Source: Neisseria subflava
GTDB taxonomy: Bacteria; Pseudomonadota; Gammaproteobacteria; Burkholderiales; Neisseriaceae
Reading direction: 5' to 3'
DNA: 64,000 bases
NCBI RefSeq assembly: GCF_003044935.1
Contig: NZ_POXP01000001.1
Span: forward strand, 248,001-312,000
Made by a program: the position numbers and the translations under genes
Notes under the pieces: model-generated
The model's database searches: none
Told to the model about the DNA's origin: nothing
What the model saw: the letters and a program-made list of their open reading frames with translations, nothing else
Shown here: in pieces, positions 23,722 through 34,197 of the stretch
Layout of the letters: every line of letters starts with the position of its first letter
Numbering within the stretch: the stretch's first letter is position 1

Positions 23722-25059
23722 ATGTCAACTATGTTTTTTATCCAGTTTGCCGTTGTGCTGCTGTGTATCCTGATTGGTGCGCAGGTTGGCGGTATTGGTT
23801 TGGGCGTGCTCGGCGGTATCGGCTTGGCCGTATTGTCTTTTGGTTTCCATCTTCAGCCGACCAGCCCGCCGATTGATGTGATGCTGATGATTATGGCGGT
23901 AGTGTCTGCCGCGGCGGCCATGCAGGCCAGCGGCGGTTTGGACTATATGATTAAGATTGCCACGCGCGTGTTGCACCGCAATCCGAAATACATCACCTTT
24001 ATCGCGCCGGCGGTGACTTATACCTTTACCGTGTTGGCAGGTACGGGCCATGTGGCTTACTCGGTCTTGCCCGTGATTGCCGAAGTCAGCCGTCGCAATG
24101 GCATCCGTCCTTCCCGTCCGTTGACGATGGCGGTTATTGCTTCCCAATTTGCGATCGTTGCCAGCCCGATTGCCGCCGCGGTTGTTGCCTGTGTTACCAT
24201 GCTTGAGCCGCAACACATCACGATGGCGGATGTGTTGAAAGTTACTGTTCCGTCCACGATTTTGGGTATCGGTTTGGCTTGCGTGTTCGTAAACAAACTG
24301 GGCAAAGAATTGAAAGACGATCCGCATTATCAGGCTTTGCTGAAAGACCCGAACTATGTGAAAGAATACATCGATGTGGAGGAACAACAAACCGATGTCG
24401 CCATTTCGCCGAAAGCCAAATTGTCAGTCGGTATTTTCTTGACTGCGGCATTGCTGGTAGTTGTGATGGGTGCGCTGCCTGAGCTGCGTCCGGCTTTTGA
24501 ACACGATGGCGCGATCAAGCCTATGGGCATGGCGCATACGATTGAAATCGTGATGTTGTCTGCTTCTGCATTGATTATCTTGGCGTGTAAACCCAATGGC
24601 GATGCGATTACCCGAGGTTCGGTATTCCATGCCGGTATGCGTGCCGTGATTGCGGTGTTTGGCGTGGCTTGGTTGGGCGATACCTTGATGAACGGCCACT
24701 TAACAGAAGTGGAATCGACAGTCAGCCATTTGGTTGAATCTGCACCATGGACCTTTGCCTTTGCCCTGTTTGTCTTGTCGGTATTGGTCAATAGCCAAGG
24801 CGCGACAGTGGCAACGCTGTTTCCGATCGCCATCAAACTGGGTATTCCTGCGCCCATCATTATCGGCACATTTGTTGCGGTAAACGGCTATTTCTTCATT
24901 CCGAACTACGGTCCGATTATTGCCGCTATCGACTTTGATACAACCGGCTCAACCAAAATCGGCAAATTTATCTTCAACCACAGCTTCATGATTCCGGGCC
25001 TGTTGAGCATGGCATTCAGCTTAGCCATCGGTTTGTTGTTGGTTCAACTGTATTATTGA
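23722..25059 (+). CDS. dcuB: Anaerobic C4-dicarboxylate transporter, Dcu family
   Basis: 445 residues from ATG 23722, with GGGAG upstream. Multi-span protein with the Dcu pattern: [17 protein letters not shown] near the N-terminus, [24 protein letters not shown], and [29 protein letters not shown] near the C-terminus. Dcu carriers exchange fumarate, aspartate or malate for succinate. DcuA and DcuB are hard to separate by eye, so the symbol is tentative. Upstream DNA (23564-23721) is A+T-rich and shows no clear FNR site. Confidence 0.85.
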   Translation: MSTMFFIQFAVVLLCILIGAQVGGIGLGVLGGIGLAVLSFGFHLQPTSPPIDVMLMIMAVVSAAAAMQASGGLDYMIKIATRVLHRNPKYITFIAPAVTYTFTVLAGTGHVAYSVLPVIAEVSRRNGIRPSRPLTMAVIASQFAIVASPIAAAVVACVTMLEPQHITMADVLKVTVPSTILGIGLACVFVNKLGKELKDDPHYQALLKDPNYVKEYIDVEEQQTDVAISPKAKLSVGIFLTAALLVVVMGALPELRPAFEHDGAIKPMGMAHTIEIVMLSASALIILACKPNGDAITRGSVFHAGMRAVIAVFGVAWLGDTLMNGHLTEVESTVSHLVESAPWTFAFALFVLSVLVNSQGATVATLFPIAIKLGIPAPIIIGTFVAVNGYFFIPNYGPIIAAIDFDTTGSTKIGKFIFNHSFMIPGLLSMAFSLAIGLLLVQLYY

Positions 25060-25074
25060 TGGAGTGAAAAATAA

Positions 25075-25110
25075 AGGCCGTCTGAAATTAAATTTCAGAC
25101 GGCCTTTTTG
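25075..25110 (+). terminator. DUS-pair terminator after the Dcu gene
   Basis: AGGCCGTCTGAAATT/AATTTCAGACGGCCT, T run follows; also serves the convergent DUF4124 gene. Confidence 0.85.
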
Positions 25111-25128
25111 ATATTGTTATTTGAGAGC

Positions 25129-25554
25129 TTAATTGCAGTATTTATTGACGTCGTTTTGGTATTGCTTAATCAGGCTGTCGCGATTGGCCAAGCGTGCGCT
25201 TTCGGCGACTTGGCGGTTGATTTTGGCGATTTTGCAGTTTTCCAGCTTGTTTTGGCGGTTTTGCTCTTCGATTTTTTTATTGCGCTCTTCGATTTGTTTG
25301 TTTTGTTCCGCGACCTGTTCGTTGGGTTGCTCGGCAACCGGCTCAGATGCCGCAACAGCAGGCGCAACGGCAGGTTTGACGTTGTGTGTGCGGATGTTGA
25401 CCACGCCGGAACGCTTGGGTTGCAGACGGTTTGGCGTATCGGAATAGCTGTTGCCCGACGCGCCTTTCCAAGTGTAAACCTCGGCCGCGCCGGTCAGGGC
25501 GGCGGAAGAGAGAAGGGCTGCTATCAGACAGGTTTTGAGTACGGAAGATTTCAT
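25129..25554 (-). CDS. DUF4124-domain periplasmic protein
   Basis: 141 residues. Signal peptide MKSSVLKTCLIAALLSSAALTGAA is cut before EVYTWKGASGNSYSDTPNRL, the DUF4124 core found in many beta- and gammaproteobacterial envelope proteins. A long Glu/Gln/Lys-rich coiled-coil stretch (QNKQIEERNKKIEEQNRQ) follows, with a C-terminal KYCN Cys and one more Cys in LENCKIA. Function unknown. Confidence 0.8.
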   Translation of the reverse strand: MKSSVLKTCLIAALLSSAALTGAAEVYTWKGASGNSYSDTPNRLQPKRSGVVNIRTHNVKPAVAPAVAASEPVAEQPNEQVAEQNKQIEERNKKIEEQNRQNKLENCKIAKINRQVAESARLANRDSLIKQYQNDVNKYCN

Positions 25555-25701
25555 GGGTTTCCCTTATGTAAATGATGTTCTCATCCGACCTATTTTACTT
25601 GAAACTGAAATGCGTTGGCATATTTTTGTACTGCGGATCAAATCATGTAAAAAAATAACGTTAAAACATGTATTGCCAATGTTAGCATCAAGCCGGTGTG
25701 A

Positions 25702-27207
<1,506 letters not shown>

Positions 27208-27219
27208 CCCACTATAAAA

Positions 27220-27252
27220 AGGTCGTCTGAAAATATTTCAGACGGCCTTTCT
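27220..27252 (+). terminator. Mixed-dialect DUS terminator after guaB
   Basis: The left arm is AGGTCGTCTGAA (the mucosa-type dialect) and the right arm the reverse of AGGCCGTCTGAA, giving one G-T style mismatch in the stem; T run follows. Confidence 0.75.
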
Positions 27253-27272
27253 GTTTTTATAAGGTTTTAAAA

Positions 27273-27414
27273 ATGAAGCAAATATTGTTTGCCGCCGTTT
27301 AGCCTGGTGTTTCAGGTTGGGTATTTGCAGAATTTGCCGAATAATTGGGAAGACGAACGCTTCATGCGCTGAAATGACATGTATCAACTAGTACGTTTTG
27401 AACTGAGAGATTAA
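27273..27414 (+). pseudogene. Possible remnant of a small secreted-protein gene
   Basis: MKQILFAAV then a stop in one frame, followed at 27304 in another frame by LVFQVGYLQNLPNNWEDERF-MR, a stop, NDMYQLVRFELRD and a stop. Joined, these read like a signal peptide plus a short mature protein with one frameshift and one nonsense change. No family recognised. The 273-base gap between guaB and waaF holds nothing else except DUS. Confidence 0.3.
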
Positions 27415-27480
27415 ACCGAGTTTCAGACGGCCTTTTAAAAATCGTATTACAATAAGCCAAAATTAAAAACACATTTCATT

Positions 27481-28500
27481 ATGTCCAAAAAAATCCTGAT
27501 TATTACCCCAAGCTGGATTGGCGACTGCGTCATGACCCAACCGCTTTATCGCCGTTTGCATGAGCTGCATCCCGGCTGCACTATTGATGCTTTTGCGCCC
27601 AAATGGTCGATGGCCGTATTTGAGCGTATGCCTGAAATTAGCCGTGTGATGGAAAACCCGTTTGGACATGGTGCGTTGGAATTGAAAAAACGCTGGCATA
27701 TCGGTCGCGAATTGGGAAAAGAAGGCTATGATCAAGTGATTGTTTTGCCCGGTTCGCTCAAATCCGCCATTATTGCCTTGGCTACGGGCATCAAGCAACG
27801 TACGGGCTACGTCGGCGAGTCGCGCTATTTTTTACTGAACGATATCCGCAAGTTGGATAAGGTCGCGTTGCCCCTGATGGTCGACCGCTATACTGCGCTG
27901 GCGCATCCGACCCAAGCGGATTTTAACGGGCATTCCGATAATCCGTGTTTTAAGATTGATCCCGAAAGCCGTCAAGCCGCTTTGGCAAAACATGGTTTGG
28001 CGACGGATAAGCCGATTTTGGCATTTTGTCCCGGTGCGGAGTATGGCCCGGCCAAGCGTTGGCCTGCGCGTCATTTTGCCGAACTCGGTCGCCGATATTT
28101 GGCAGAGGGTTGGCAGGTTTGGCTGTTTGGTTCGCAAAAAGATTTTGATATTGCAGATGAAATCAACCGACTTTCAGACGGCCTTTGCACCAATCTTTGT
28201 GGCAAAACCAATCTTTCTGAAGCCATTGATTTGTTGTCTTGCGCCGATACGGTTGTGTGCAACGACAGCGGTCTGATGCACCTTGCGGCCGCGCTTGATC
28301 GGAAATTGGTTGCGGTTTACGGCTCATCCAGCCCTGACCATACGCCGCCTCTCAGCCAAAAGGCAAAAATCGTCAGCTTGAATTTGGATTGTTCACCTTG
28401 TTTCAAACGTGAATGTCCGTTGGGGCATACGGATTGTTTGAACAAGCTGACGCCGGATATGGTGCAAAAAGCAGCGGAAGCGCTGGCTCGTTCGGCGTAA
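27481..28500 (+). CDS. waaF: ADP-heptose:LPS heptosyltransferase II
   Basis: 339 residues of the GT9 family: PSWIGDCVMTQPLYRRL near the N-terminus is the acceptor-side motif, and FCPGAEYGPAKRWPARHFAELG and NDSGLMHLAAALDRKLVAVYGSSSP form the ADP-heptose site. It adds the second heptose to the inner core of lipooligosaccharide at the inner membrane. PSWIGD and the length fit WaaF (RfaF) rather than WaaC. Ends well before the DUS hairpin at 28585. Confidence 0.93.
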   Translation: MSKKILIITPSWIGDCVMTQPLYRRLHELHPGCTIDAFAPKWSMAVFERMPEISRVMENPFGHGALELKKRWHIGRELGKEGYDQVIVLPGSLKSAIIALATGIKQRTGYVGESRYFLLNDIRKLDKVALPLMVDRYTALAHPTQADFNGHSDNPCFKIDPESRQAALAKHGLATDKPILAFCPGAEYGPAKRWPARHFAELGRRYLAEGWQVWLFGSQKDFDIADEINRLSDGLCTNLCGKTNLSEAIDLLSCADTVVCNDSGLMHLAAALDRKLVAVYGSSSPDHTPPLSQKAKIVSLNLDCSPCFKRECPLGHTDCLNKLTPDMVQKAAEALARSA

Positions 28501-28584
28501 TCTAATAAAGGTTAGATGGAAAACAGTAAAGAACAGATTTGAGTCTGTCTTTTTAATCTTTCGTTTCTTTTATTTTTTAACAAA

Positions 28585-28620
28585 AGGCCGTCTGAAAATC
28601 ATATTTCAGACGGCCTTTTT
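28585..28620 (+). terminator. DUS-pair terminator between waaF and fbp
   Basis: AGGCCGTCTGAAAAT/ATTTCAGACGGCCT, T runs on both sides, between convergent genes. Confidence 0.85.
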
Positions 28621-28643
28621 TGGTTTGAAATCAATACATCTGA

Positions 28644-29618
28644 TTATTTTTGATGCAGATTATAAACGTATTCTACTTCTTCGCGGCTGCCCATGAATAC
28701 GGCAACACGTTGGTGCAGGCCGGTAGGTTGGATGTCGAGCATGGCTTCGATGGCGTTGTTTGATGCGCCGCCGGCTTGTTCCATAATCAGGCTCATCGGG
28801 TTGGCTTCGTACATCAGGCGCAGTTTGCCCGGTTTGGATGGGTCGCGTTTGTCTTGCGGATACATGAATACGCCGCCGCGCATCAGGATGCGGTGGATTT
28901 CGGCAACCATGCTGGCTACCCAGCGCATATTGTAGTTTTTGCCGCGTACGCCGGTTTCGCCTGCCAGTAGTTCGTCAATGTATTGTTGAACAGGAGCGAA
29001 CCAATGTCTTTGATTGGACATATTGATGGCGAATTCTTTAGTGGATTCTGGAACACGCGGATTTTCTTTGGTCAGCAGGAATTGGTTGGCATCGTCCAGA
29101 GTGAAGACGAACACGCCGTGACCGACAGTCAGTACCAGTTGGGTTTGCGGACCGTATAAAACATAACCTGCGGCCACTTGGTCGCGGCCTTTTTGCAGGA
29201 AAGACTCGGTAGTCAATGCACCTTCAGGTTTCGCCAAGATGGAGAAGATGGTGCCGACGGAGATGTTGACGTCGATATTGGAAGAGCCGTCCAGCGGATC
29301 AAACAATACCAAATAGCCGCCGTTTTCGTGCGTGGCGACATAGGTGTCTTCTTCTTCGCTGGCAAGACCGGCGATGTTGGCATTGGCTTTTAAAACATCA
29401 ATCATGATATTGTTGGCGATGACATCGAGTTTCTTTTGGTCTTCGCCTTGGATGTTGCCGGTACCTGCCATACCCAAAACGCCGGAAAGCGCGCCGAGGC
29501 GGACTTTGGCGTTGATATCCAAACAGGCGGCGGCTACGGATTCCAATACGCTGGCCAGCTCTTGCGGCAGTTTGTGTTCGGGCAGGTGGTGGGCTAAGAA
29601 TTGGTTCAATGTCTTCAT
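28644..29618 (-). CDS. fbp: Fructose-1,6-bisphosphatase, class 1
   Basis: 324 residues. Metal site motifs: ASEEEDT and [23 protein letters not shown]; later [18 protein letters not shown], and the substrate site in [20 protein letters not shown]. It hydrolyses fructose 1,6-bisphosphate in gluconeogenesis, which Neisseria relies on when growing on lactate or pyruvate. Single gene; a lone DUS (29664-29675) lies upstream. Confidence 0.95.
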   Translation of the reverse strand: MKTLNQFLAHHLPEHKLPQELASVLESVAAACLDINAKVRLGALSGVLGMAGTGNIQGEDQKKLDVIANNIMIDVLKANANIAGLASEEEDTYVATHENGGYLVLFDPLDGSSNIDVNISVGTIFSILAKPEGALTTESFLQKGRDQVAAGYVLYGPQTQLVLTVGHGVFVFTLDDANQFLLTKENPRVPESTKEFAINMSNQRHWFAPVQQYIDELLAGETGVRGKNYNMRWVASMVAEIHRILMRGGVFMYPQDKRDPSKPGKLRLMYEANPMSLIMEQAGGASNNAIEAMLDIQPTGLHQRVAVFMGSREEVEYVYNLHQK

Positions 29619-29685
29619 GGTTTCACTCTTTTCCTAAGTTTGAATCGAATATTTTTCAATTTCAGGCCGTCTGAAAACGGCGTGT

Positions 29686-30039
29686 TCATTTGGTTTTGCT
29701 GTCAGCCATGCCTAAAACTTCTTTAGTACAGGCGATGCTGGTGTCTTTGATGCGTTTTTTCAGCTCGTCGCTCATGGAGTCGCTGCCGCCCAAAAGCGAT
29801 GTCGCTTCTTCAGGATTGATTTGGTCGACTGTTTTTTCGCCGATGCAGCGGCAGATTTTTTCAGTGGTCGCGGAATCAAACGGGCTTTTTCCGGAAGCTT
29901 TTTCTACGCAGGCTTCGGTTGCCGAGCGGACAAATTCGGTGCGGAAACTTTGGGTAAATTCTTCTTTAAATTCGTTTTTTACAGATTCGCTGCACGCGCA
30001 AAGTAGGAGCGTGCAGGCTAGGGGTGTGCGTATATTCAT
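29686..30039 (-). CDS. Small putative lipoprotein
   Basis: 117 residues starting MNIRTPLACTLLLCACSESV; the LLCAC box points to lipidation, most likely at Cys16. The mature part is charged and helical (KNEFKEEFTQSFRTEFVRS) with four more Cys in ATEACVEK, ICRCIGEK and IACTKE, so two disulfides are possible. No known domain. Stands alone between fbp and rlmJ. Confidence 0.7.
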   Translation of the reverse strand: MNIRTPLACTLLLCACSESVKNEFKEEFTQSFRTEFVRSATEACVEKASGKSPFDSATTEKICRCIGEKTVDQINPEEATSLLGGSDSMSDELKKRIKDTSIACTKEVLGMADSKTK

Positions 30040-30169
30040 GAGTGGACGGTCGTTAATTGTTATGTTGTGAATTGTAGTGGAAAAAGGCTTAAGTATAAAG
30101 GGTTAAGGCCGTCTGAGCAGGTCTGGCAGAAAAATTGAAGCTCTTGGATATGCATTTAGACGGCAGCGT

Positions 30170-31015
30170 TTATTTCGTTTTGCTTTCCAATATATAATGC
30201 GCGTCGGCATCTTGCGCCAAAATTTTGGAAAGTTCGGGCAGATTGTTTTGCAGCTGTTCGGCAAGCATATAGGGCGGGTTGATGACAAACATGCCGCTGC
30301 CGTGCATACCGAAGCCGTCACTGCGCGGCGTATGGACATGGAGCTCGGCGTGCAGATAATTGTCGGGAGCGATTTTTTTGAGTTCGTCCGGCAGTTTACG
30401 GCTTTCTTCACGGCTCAAGCAGGGATACCAAATCATGTAGCAGCCGGTTTCAAAGCGTTTTAAAGCATCTTTCAAGACTTGGACGACGCGGCGGTAGTCT
30501 TGTTTTTCTTCGTAGGGCGGATCAATCAAGACGGTGGCGCGGCGGGGCGGAGGAGGCAAGAGTGAAATCAGGCCTTGATAACCGTCCGCTTGGCTGACTT
30601 GCACTTTGCGCGTCGGACGGACTTCGCGCATATTGTTTTGCAAATGGACAAAATCGGCAGGGTGCAGTTCAAAGAGGCGCATTTTGTCGCTGTCGCGCGT
30701 GAGTGCCTGTGCTAGCCAAGGCGAGCCGCAGTAAAGGTTGTCTTGCGGCAGTATTTGTTTCAGACGGCCCACAAATTCGGCCAATTCGGCAGGCAGCTTG
30801 TCAGCTTGTTCCAAGAGCGCAATGCCTTGTTTGTATTCGCCGACTTTTTGCGCTTCATCGCCGCTCAAATCATACAAACCGGCACCGCTGTGCGTATCGA
30901 TATACCAATAGGGCTTGTCTTTACGGTTGAAATATTCGAGGACGAGGAAGAGGGTGAAGTGCTTGAGCATATCGGCATGGTTGCCGGCATGGAAGGCGTG
31001 GCGGTAGCTGAGCAT
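30170..31015 (-). CDS. rlmJ: 23S rRNA (adenine(2030)-N6)-methyltransferase
   Basis: 281 residues: MLSYRHAFHAGNHADMLKH is the hallmark N-terminus; DTHSGAGLYDL and VLIDPPYEEKQDYRR (the NPPY-type catalytic motif as DPPY) complete the SAM-dependent fold, followed by WYPCLSREE. It methylates A2030 of 23S rRNA before ribosome assembly. Divergent from ribE, with a DUS (31072-31083) between. Confidence 0.93.
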   Translation of the reverse strand: MLSYRHAFHAGNHADMLKHFTLFLVLEYFNRKDKPYWYIDTHSGAGLYDLSGDEAQKVGEYKQGIALLEQADKLPAELAEFVGRLKQILPQDNLYCGSPWLAQALTRDSDKMRLFELHPADFVHLQNNMREVRPTRKVQVSQADGYQGLISLLPPPPRRATVLIDPPYEEKQDYRRVVQVLKDALKRFETGCYMIWYPCLSREESRKLPDELKKIAPDNYLHAELHVHTPRSDGFGMHGSGMFVINPPYMLAEQLQNNLPELSKILAQDADAHYILESKTK

Positions 31016-31140
31016 GATCGGGCTGCGGAAATAAAAATCCGATTATACCCCAAACCATCGCCATCACCGCTTTCAGACGGCCTTTGTGCCTGGAAAATGC
31101 TACAATATCCGCCTTATCGTACCATCGGAAAGAAGACATC

Positions 31141-31755
31141 ATGTTTACAGGTATCGTACAAGGCATAGGCAAAATTACAGACATCGCCCAACCTTCGCCC
31201 GACTTTCGTACCCACACTGTCGAGCTGCCCCCCGAAATCGCCGATAATCTGCAAACCGGCGCATCTGTCGCCAACAACGGCTGCTGCCTGACCATTACCC
31301 GAATCGACGGCAACAAAGTTAGCTTTGATTTGATGGACGAGACCTTACGTAAAACCAATCTCGGCAGCTTGAAAGTCGGCGACAGTGTCAATTTGGAACG
31401 CGCGGCGCGGTTTGGCGACGAAATCGGCGGCCATGTGATGAGCGGCCATGTGATGGTGGTTACCCGAATTTCCCGTATCGAATCCAGCGAGTTCAACCGT
31501 ACAGTTTGGTTTGAGCTGCCGGAAAACCTCAAACCCTACATCCTGACCAAAGGCTTTGTCGGTTTGGACGGTTGCAGCCTGACCATAGGCGAAGTCAGCG
31601 ACAGCGAATTTTGCGTACACCTGATTCCGGAGACTTTGGAACGTACCCTGTTTGGCAGCCGCAAAGAAGGCGATCTCATCAATATTGAAATCGATCCGCA
31701 AACCCAAGCCGTTGTCGATACCGTGATGCGTGTATTGGCACAAAAGGCCGTCTGA
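31141..31755 (+). CDS. ribE: Riboflavin synthase alpha subunit
   Basis: 204 residues from ATG 31141 ([23 protein letters not shown] upstream). Two repeated lumazine-binding barrels: MFTGIVQG...[10 protein letters not shown]...[20 protein letters not shown], then the second repeat with GCSLTIGEV and TLERTLFG. It dismutates two lumazines to riboflavin. The last codons and the stop (GCC GTC TGA) are part of the DUS at 31745-31756. The symbol ribC is used in some species. Confidence 0.94.
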   Translation: MFTGIVQGIGKITDIAQPSPDFRTHTVELPPEIADNLQTGASVANNGCCLTITRIDGNKVSFDLMDETLRKTNLGSLKVGDSVNLERAARFGDEIGGHVMSGHVMVVTRISRIESSEFNRTVWFELPENLKPYILTKGFVGLDGCSLTIGEVSDSEFCVHLIPETLERTLFGSRKEGDLINIEIDPQTQAVVDTVMRVLAQKAV

Positions 31756-31756
31756 A
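31745..31756 (+). repeat. DUS that supplies the ribE stop codon
   Basis: Exact AGGCCGTCTGAA with TGA at 31753-31755 used as the ribE stop; unpaired. Confidence 0.85.
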
Positions 31757-31774
31757 AAAAAAAAGAAAGCCGAA

Positions 31775-32641
31775 ATGAAATTATCCAATTTTTTGAAAAA
31801 AGCGAATTCCGTTTTAAACCGTCTGGATTTAATCCTGCCTGACGAAGCCGGTAAAACCGACTGGCGCGCTTTGGCCTACCGTTGGCACAGTGTGGGCAAA
31901 AAAGGCATTTTGGAAAGCCTGCCGCGTCCGCATACGTTTCCTTTGAGCAGATTGGCGGCAGTCGGTTCGCAAACCGACAGGCTGAAACGCAATACCGAGC
32001 AATTTTTGGCAGGCCGTCCGGCAAATAATGTCTTGATGACCGGCGCACGCGGTACGGGAAAATCTTCCTTGGTTAAAGCGCTGTTGCACGAATATGCAGA
32101 TCGCGGCCTGCGACTGATTGAGGTGGATAAAAGCGATTTAATCAGTTTGCCGGCTTTGTTGACGCTGTTGTCCGAGCGTCCCGAGAAATTTATCGTTTTC
32201 TGCGATGATTTGTCGTTTGAAACCGGCGATGAAACCTATAAAGCCTTGAAAACTGCTTTAGACGGCGGACTGTCGCAACGTTGCACCAATGTTTTGGTTT
32301 ATGCCACTTCCAACCGCCGTCATTTAATTCCCGAATACATGGATGAAAACGGCGGTACTACGGGCACTCGCGGCGAAATCCATCAGAAGGAAGCTGTCGA
32401 GGAGAAAATCTCCCTTTCCGACCGCTTCGGCTTATGGCTGAGTTTTTATCCTTTCGATCAAAACGATTATTTGACCGCTGTAGCCAACTGGTTGGACGAT
32501 TTCAATGTGCCTTTTGACGATACGGCGCGCCAAGCTGCATTGCAATGGGCGCAAATGCGCGGCAGCCGTTCAGGCCGCTCGGCATGGCAGTTTGCCTGCG
32601 ACTGGGCAGGGCGGTTGCTGGAAGAAAGAGTGCTGGATTAA
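31775..32641 (+). CDS. DUF815-type AAA+ ATPase
   Basis: 288 residues from ATG 31775. Walker A is GARGTGKSSLVKALL (about residue 85), Walker B FIVFCDDLSF, with the sensor YATSNRRHLIPEYM; the ending is SGRSAWQFACDWAGRLLEE. DUF815 proteins are single-domain AAA+ ATPases of unknown role, common beside housekeeping genes. It follows ribE by 19 bases and is probably on the same mRNA. The start has only a purine-rich AAGAAAG upstream. Confidence 0.85.
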   Translation: MKLSNFLKKANSVLNRLDLILPDEAGKTDWRALAYRWHSVGKKGILESLPRPHTFPLSRLAAVGSQTDRLKRNTEQFLAGRPANNVLMTGARGTGKSSLVKALLHEYADRGLRLIEVDKSDLISLPALLTLLSERPEKFIVFCDDLSFETGDETYKALKTALDGGLSQRCTNVLVYATSNRRHLIPEYMDENGGTTGTRGEIHQKEAVEEKISLSDRFGLWLSFYPFDQNDYLTAVANWLDDFNVPFDDTARQAALQWAQMRGSRSGRSAWQFACDWAGRLLEERVLD

Positions 32642-32655
32642 GGCAGAAAAAGCAA

Positions 32656-32690
32656 AGGCCGTCTGAATATGGTTTCAGACGGCCTTTTTG
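32656..32690 (+). terminator. DUS-pair terminator after the DUF815 gene
   Basis: AGGCCGTCTGAA (32656-32667) and TTCAGACGGCCT (32674-32685) with a T run. Confidence 0.85.
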
Positions 32691-32706
32691 TATTTTTATT
32701 TATCCA

Positions 32707-33135
32707 TCAGCGCAAGCATGAAGACAACCATTGCTGGCGTTGGCGCGGATTTAGCAGATGATAGAAGCGGTATTGGATTTCCATTTCATCCACCGCATAG
32801 TCCATGCTGGAGAGGTAGCGGTTTTCAACATAATCGCGGGCGGCGTTTGAGTCGAATGAGTCGCCGGAGAGGATTTTGATGATGGTTTGACGGCGGTTGC
32901 GGTCGGAGCGTACGGTTTTGCGGTAGGCTTTATCGTTGATTTGTTTGAAGTCGGTACGCAGGTGGCGCAGGGCGGCGTGTTGGTCGGCGGATAAATTAAG
33001 CTGTCGGATGTCGCAATTCGGGTGGAAGTCGTCCAAAGTGGCCAGAAACGGGCCGGCGTGTGCAGGCAGACTGGAACAGAGTAGGGCGAGTGCTAAGAAA
33101 ATAAAAGTCGGATAGCGGGAAAGTGCAACAGACAC
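32707..33135 (-). CDS. Spy/CpxP-like periplasmic protein
   Basis: 142 residues. The signal peptide ends in SSLPAHA before GPFLATLDDF. The mature protein is helical with two LTxxQ-like motifs, LNLSADQHAALRHLRTDF and HLLNPRQRQQWLSSCL, the mark of the Spy/CpxP/ZraP chaperone family, and two Cys (NCDIR and SSCLR) that may bond. Such proteins protect unfolded envelope proteins or tune a sensor kinase. No two-component genes are adjacent. Confidence 0.72.
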   Translation of the reverse strand: MSVALSRYPTFIFLALALLCSSLPAHAGPFLATLDDFHPNCDIRQLNLSADQHAALRHLRTDFKQINDKAYRKTVRSDRNRRQTIIKILSGDSFDSNAARDYVENRYLSSMDYAVDEMEIQYRFYHLLNPRQRQQWLSSCLR

Positions 33136-33412
33136 GGTGTTTTCCTAATGTTTCATCAGGTTTGGAAATATAACCGATAAGCGTGTGAAAGGCAGTATCA
33201 ATGCAGTTAACTTTTGTTAATGATGTTAGATTTTTTTGCATATGTATGTAATCTAATAATTTATTTTCAAAGCCTTACTATGTGATTATAAGTTTCATTA
33301 ATGTATATGAAATGTAAATTCATAAAAATGACGGCAGAGATGTTGTCGGCAGCATACAACATAGGGTTAAAAATGCGATAATGACAAAGGAACACACTTT
33401 AGGAGGATAAAC

Positions 33413-34093
33413 ATGACCGACTACCGTATCGCACCCAGTATTTTGTCTGCCGATTTTGCCCGTTTGGGCGAAGAGGTTGCCGAAGTGATTCGCGCCGGTG
33501 CGGATTTGATTCATTTTGACGTGATGGACAATCATTATGTGCCGAATCTGACTTTCGGCCCTATGGTTTGCGCGGCTTTGAAACCGTATGCAACCGTGCC
33601 GGTCGATGTGCATTTGATGGTTGAGCCGGTGGATGATTTGATTCATGCGTTTGCCAAAGCCGGTGCCAATATCATTACCTTTCATCCCGAAGCCAGCCGC
33701 CATGTCGACCGCAGCTTGGGTTTGATTAAAGAATACGGCTGTCAGGCAGGTTTGGTATTGAATCCTGCTACGCCGGTCAATATTCTGGAAAACGTTTTGG
33801 ACAAACTGGATATGGTGTTGCTGATGTCGGTCAACCCGGGCTTTGGCGGACAAAGCTTTATCCCGAATACGCTGGTGAAAATCTGCAAAGTGCGCGAGAT
33901 GTTGGACGAGTATGAACGGCAAAGCGGCCGCCATATCGCATTGGAAGTCGATGGCGGCGTGAAGACAGACAATATTGCTGAAATTGCGGCGGCAGGTGCG
34001 GATACGTTTGTGGCCGGTTCGGCGATTTTTGGCAAAGCGGATTACAAAGCCGTTATTGATGAAATGCGTCAACAGTTGGCGCAAGTTGGATAA
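33413..34093 (+). CDS. rpe: Ribulose-phosphate 3-epimerase
   Basis: 226 residues: [35 protein letters not shown] with metal ligands, [18 protein letters not shown] and [10 protein letters not shown], the complete TIM-barrel set. It interconverts ribulose 5-phosphate and xylulose 5-phosphate. AGGAGG lies 8 bases upstream of the ATG. The 277-base gap before it (33136-33412) is A+T-rich and shows no gene. Confidence 0.96.
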   Translation: MTDYRIAPSILSADFARLGEEVAEVIRAGADLIHFDVMDNHYVPNLTFGPMVCAALKPYATVPVDVHLMVEPVDDLIHAFAKAGANIITFHPEASRHVDRSLGLIKEYGCQAGLVLNPATPVNILENVLDKLDMVLLMSVNPGFGGQSFIPNTLVKICKVREMLDEYERQSGRHIALEVDGGVKTDNIAEIAAAGADTFVAGSAIFGKADYKAVIDEMRQQLAQVG

Positions 34094-34148
34094 TTAAGCC
34101 GGGATATTCTTGGTTTCCAAACTTTAAATAATCAATGTTTAATATTAA

Positions 34149-34182
34149 AGGCCGTCTGAAATGATTTTCAGACGGCCTTTTA
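34149..34182 (+). terminator. DUS-pair terminator between rpe and pgm
   Basis: AGGCCGTCTGAA (34149-34160) and TTCAGACGGCCT (34167-34178), T runs on both sides, between convergent genes. Confidence 0.85.
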
Positions 34183-34197
34183 TTTTAGCCTAAACCC

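Noticed and set aside
31072-31083. DUS between rlmJ and ribE as a terminator
   Set aside because: It is unpaired and lies in a divergent promoter, so it cannot end either transcript.
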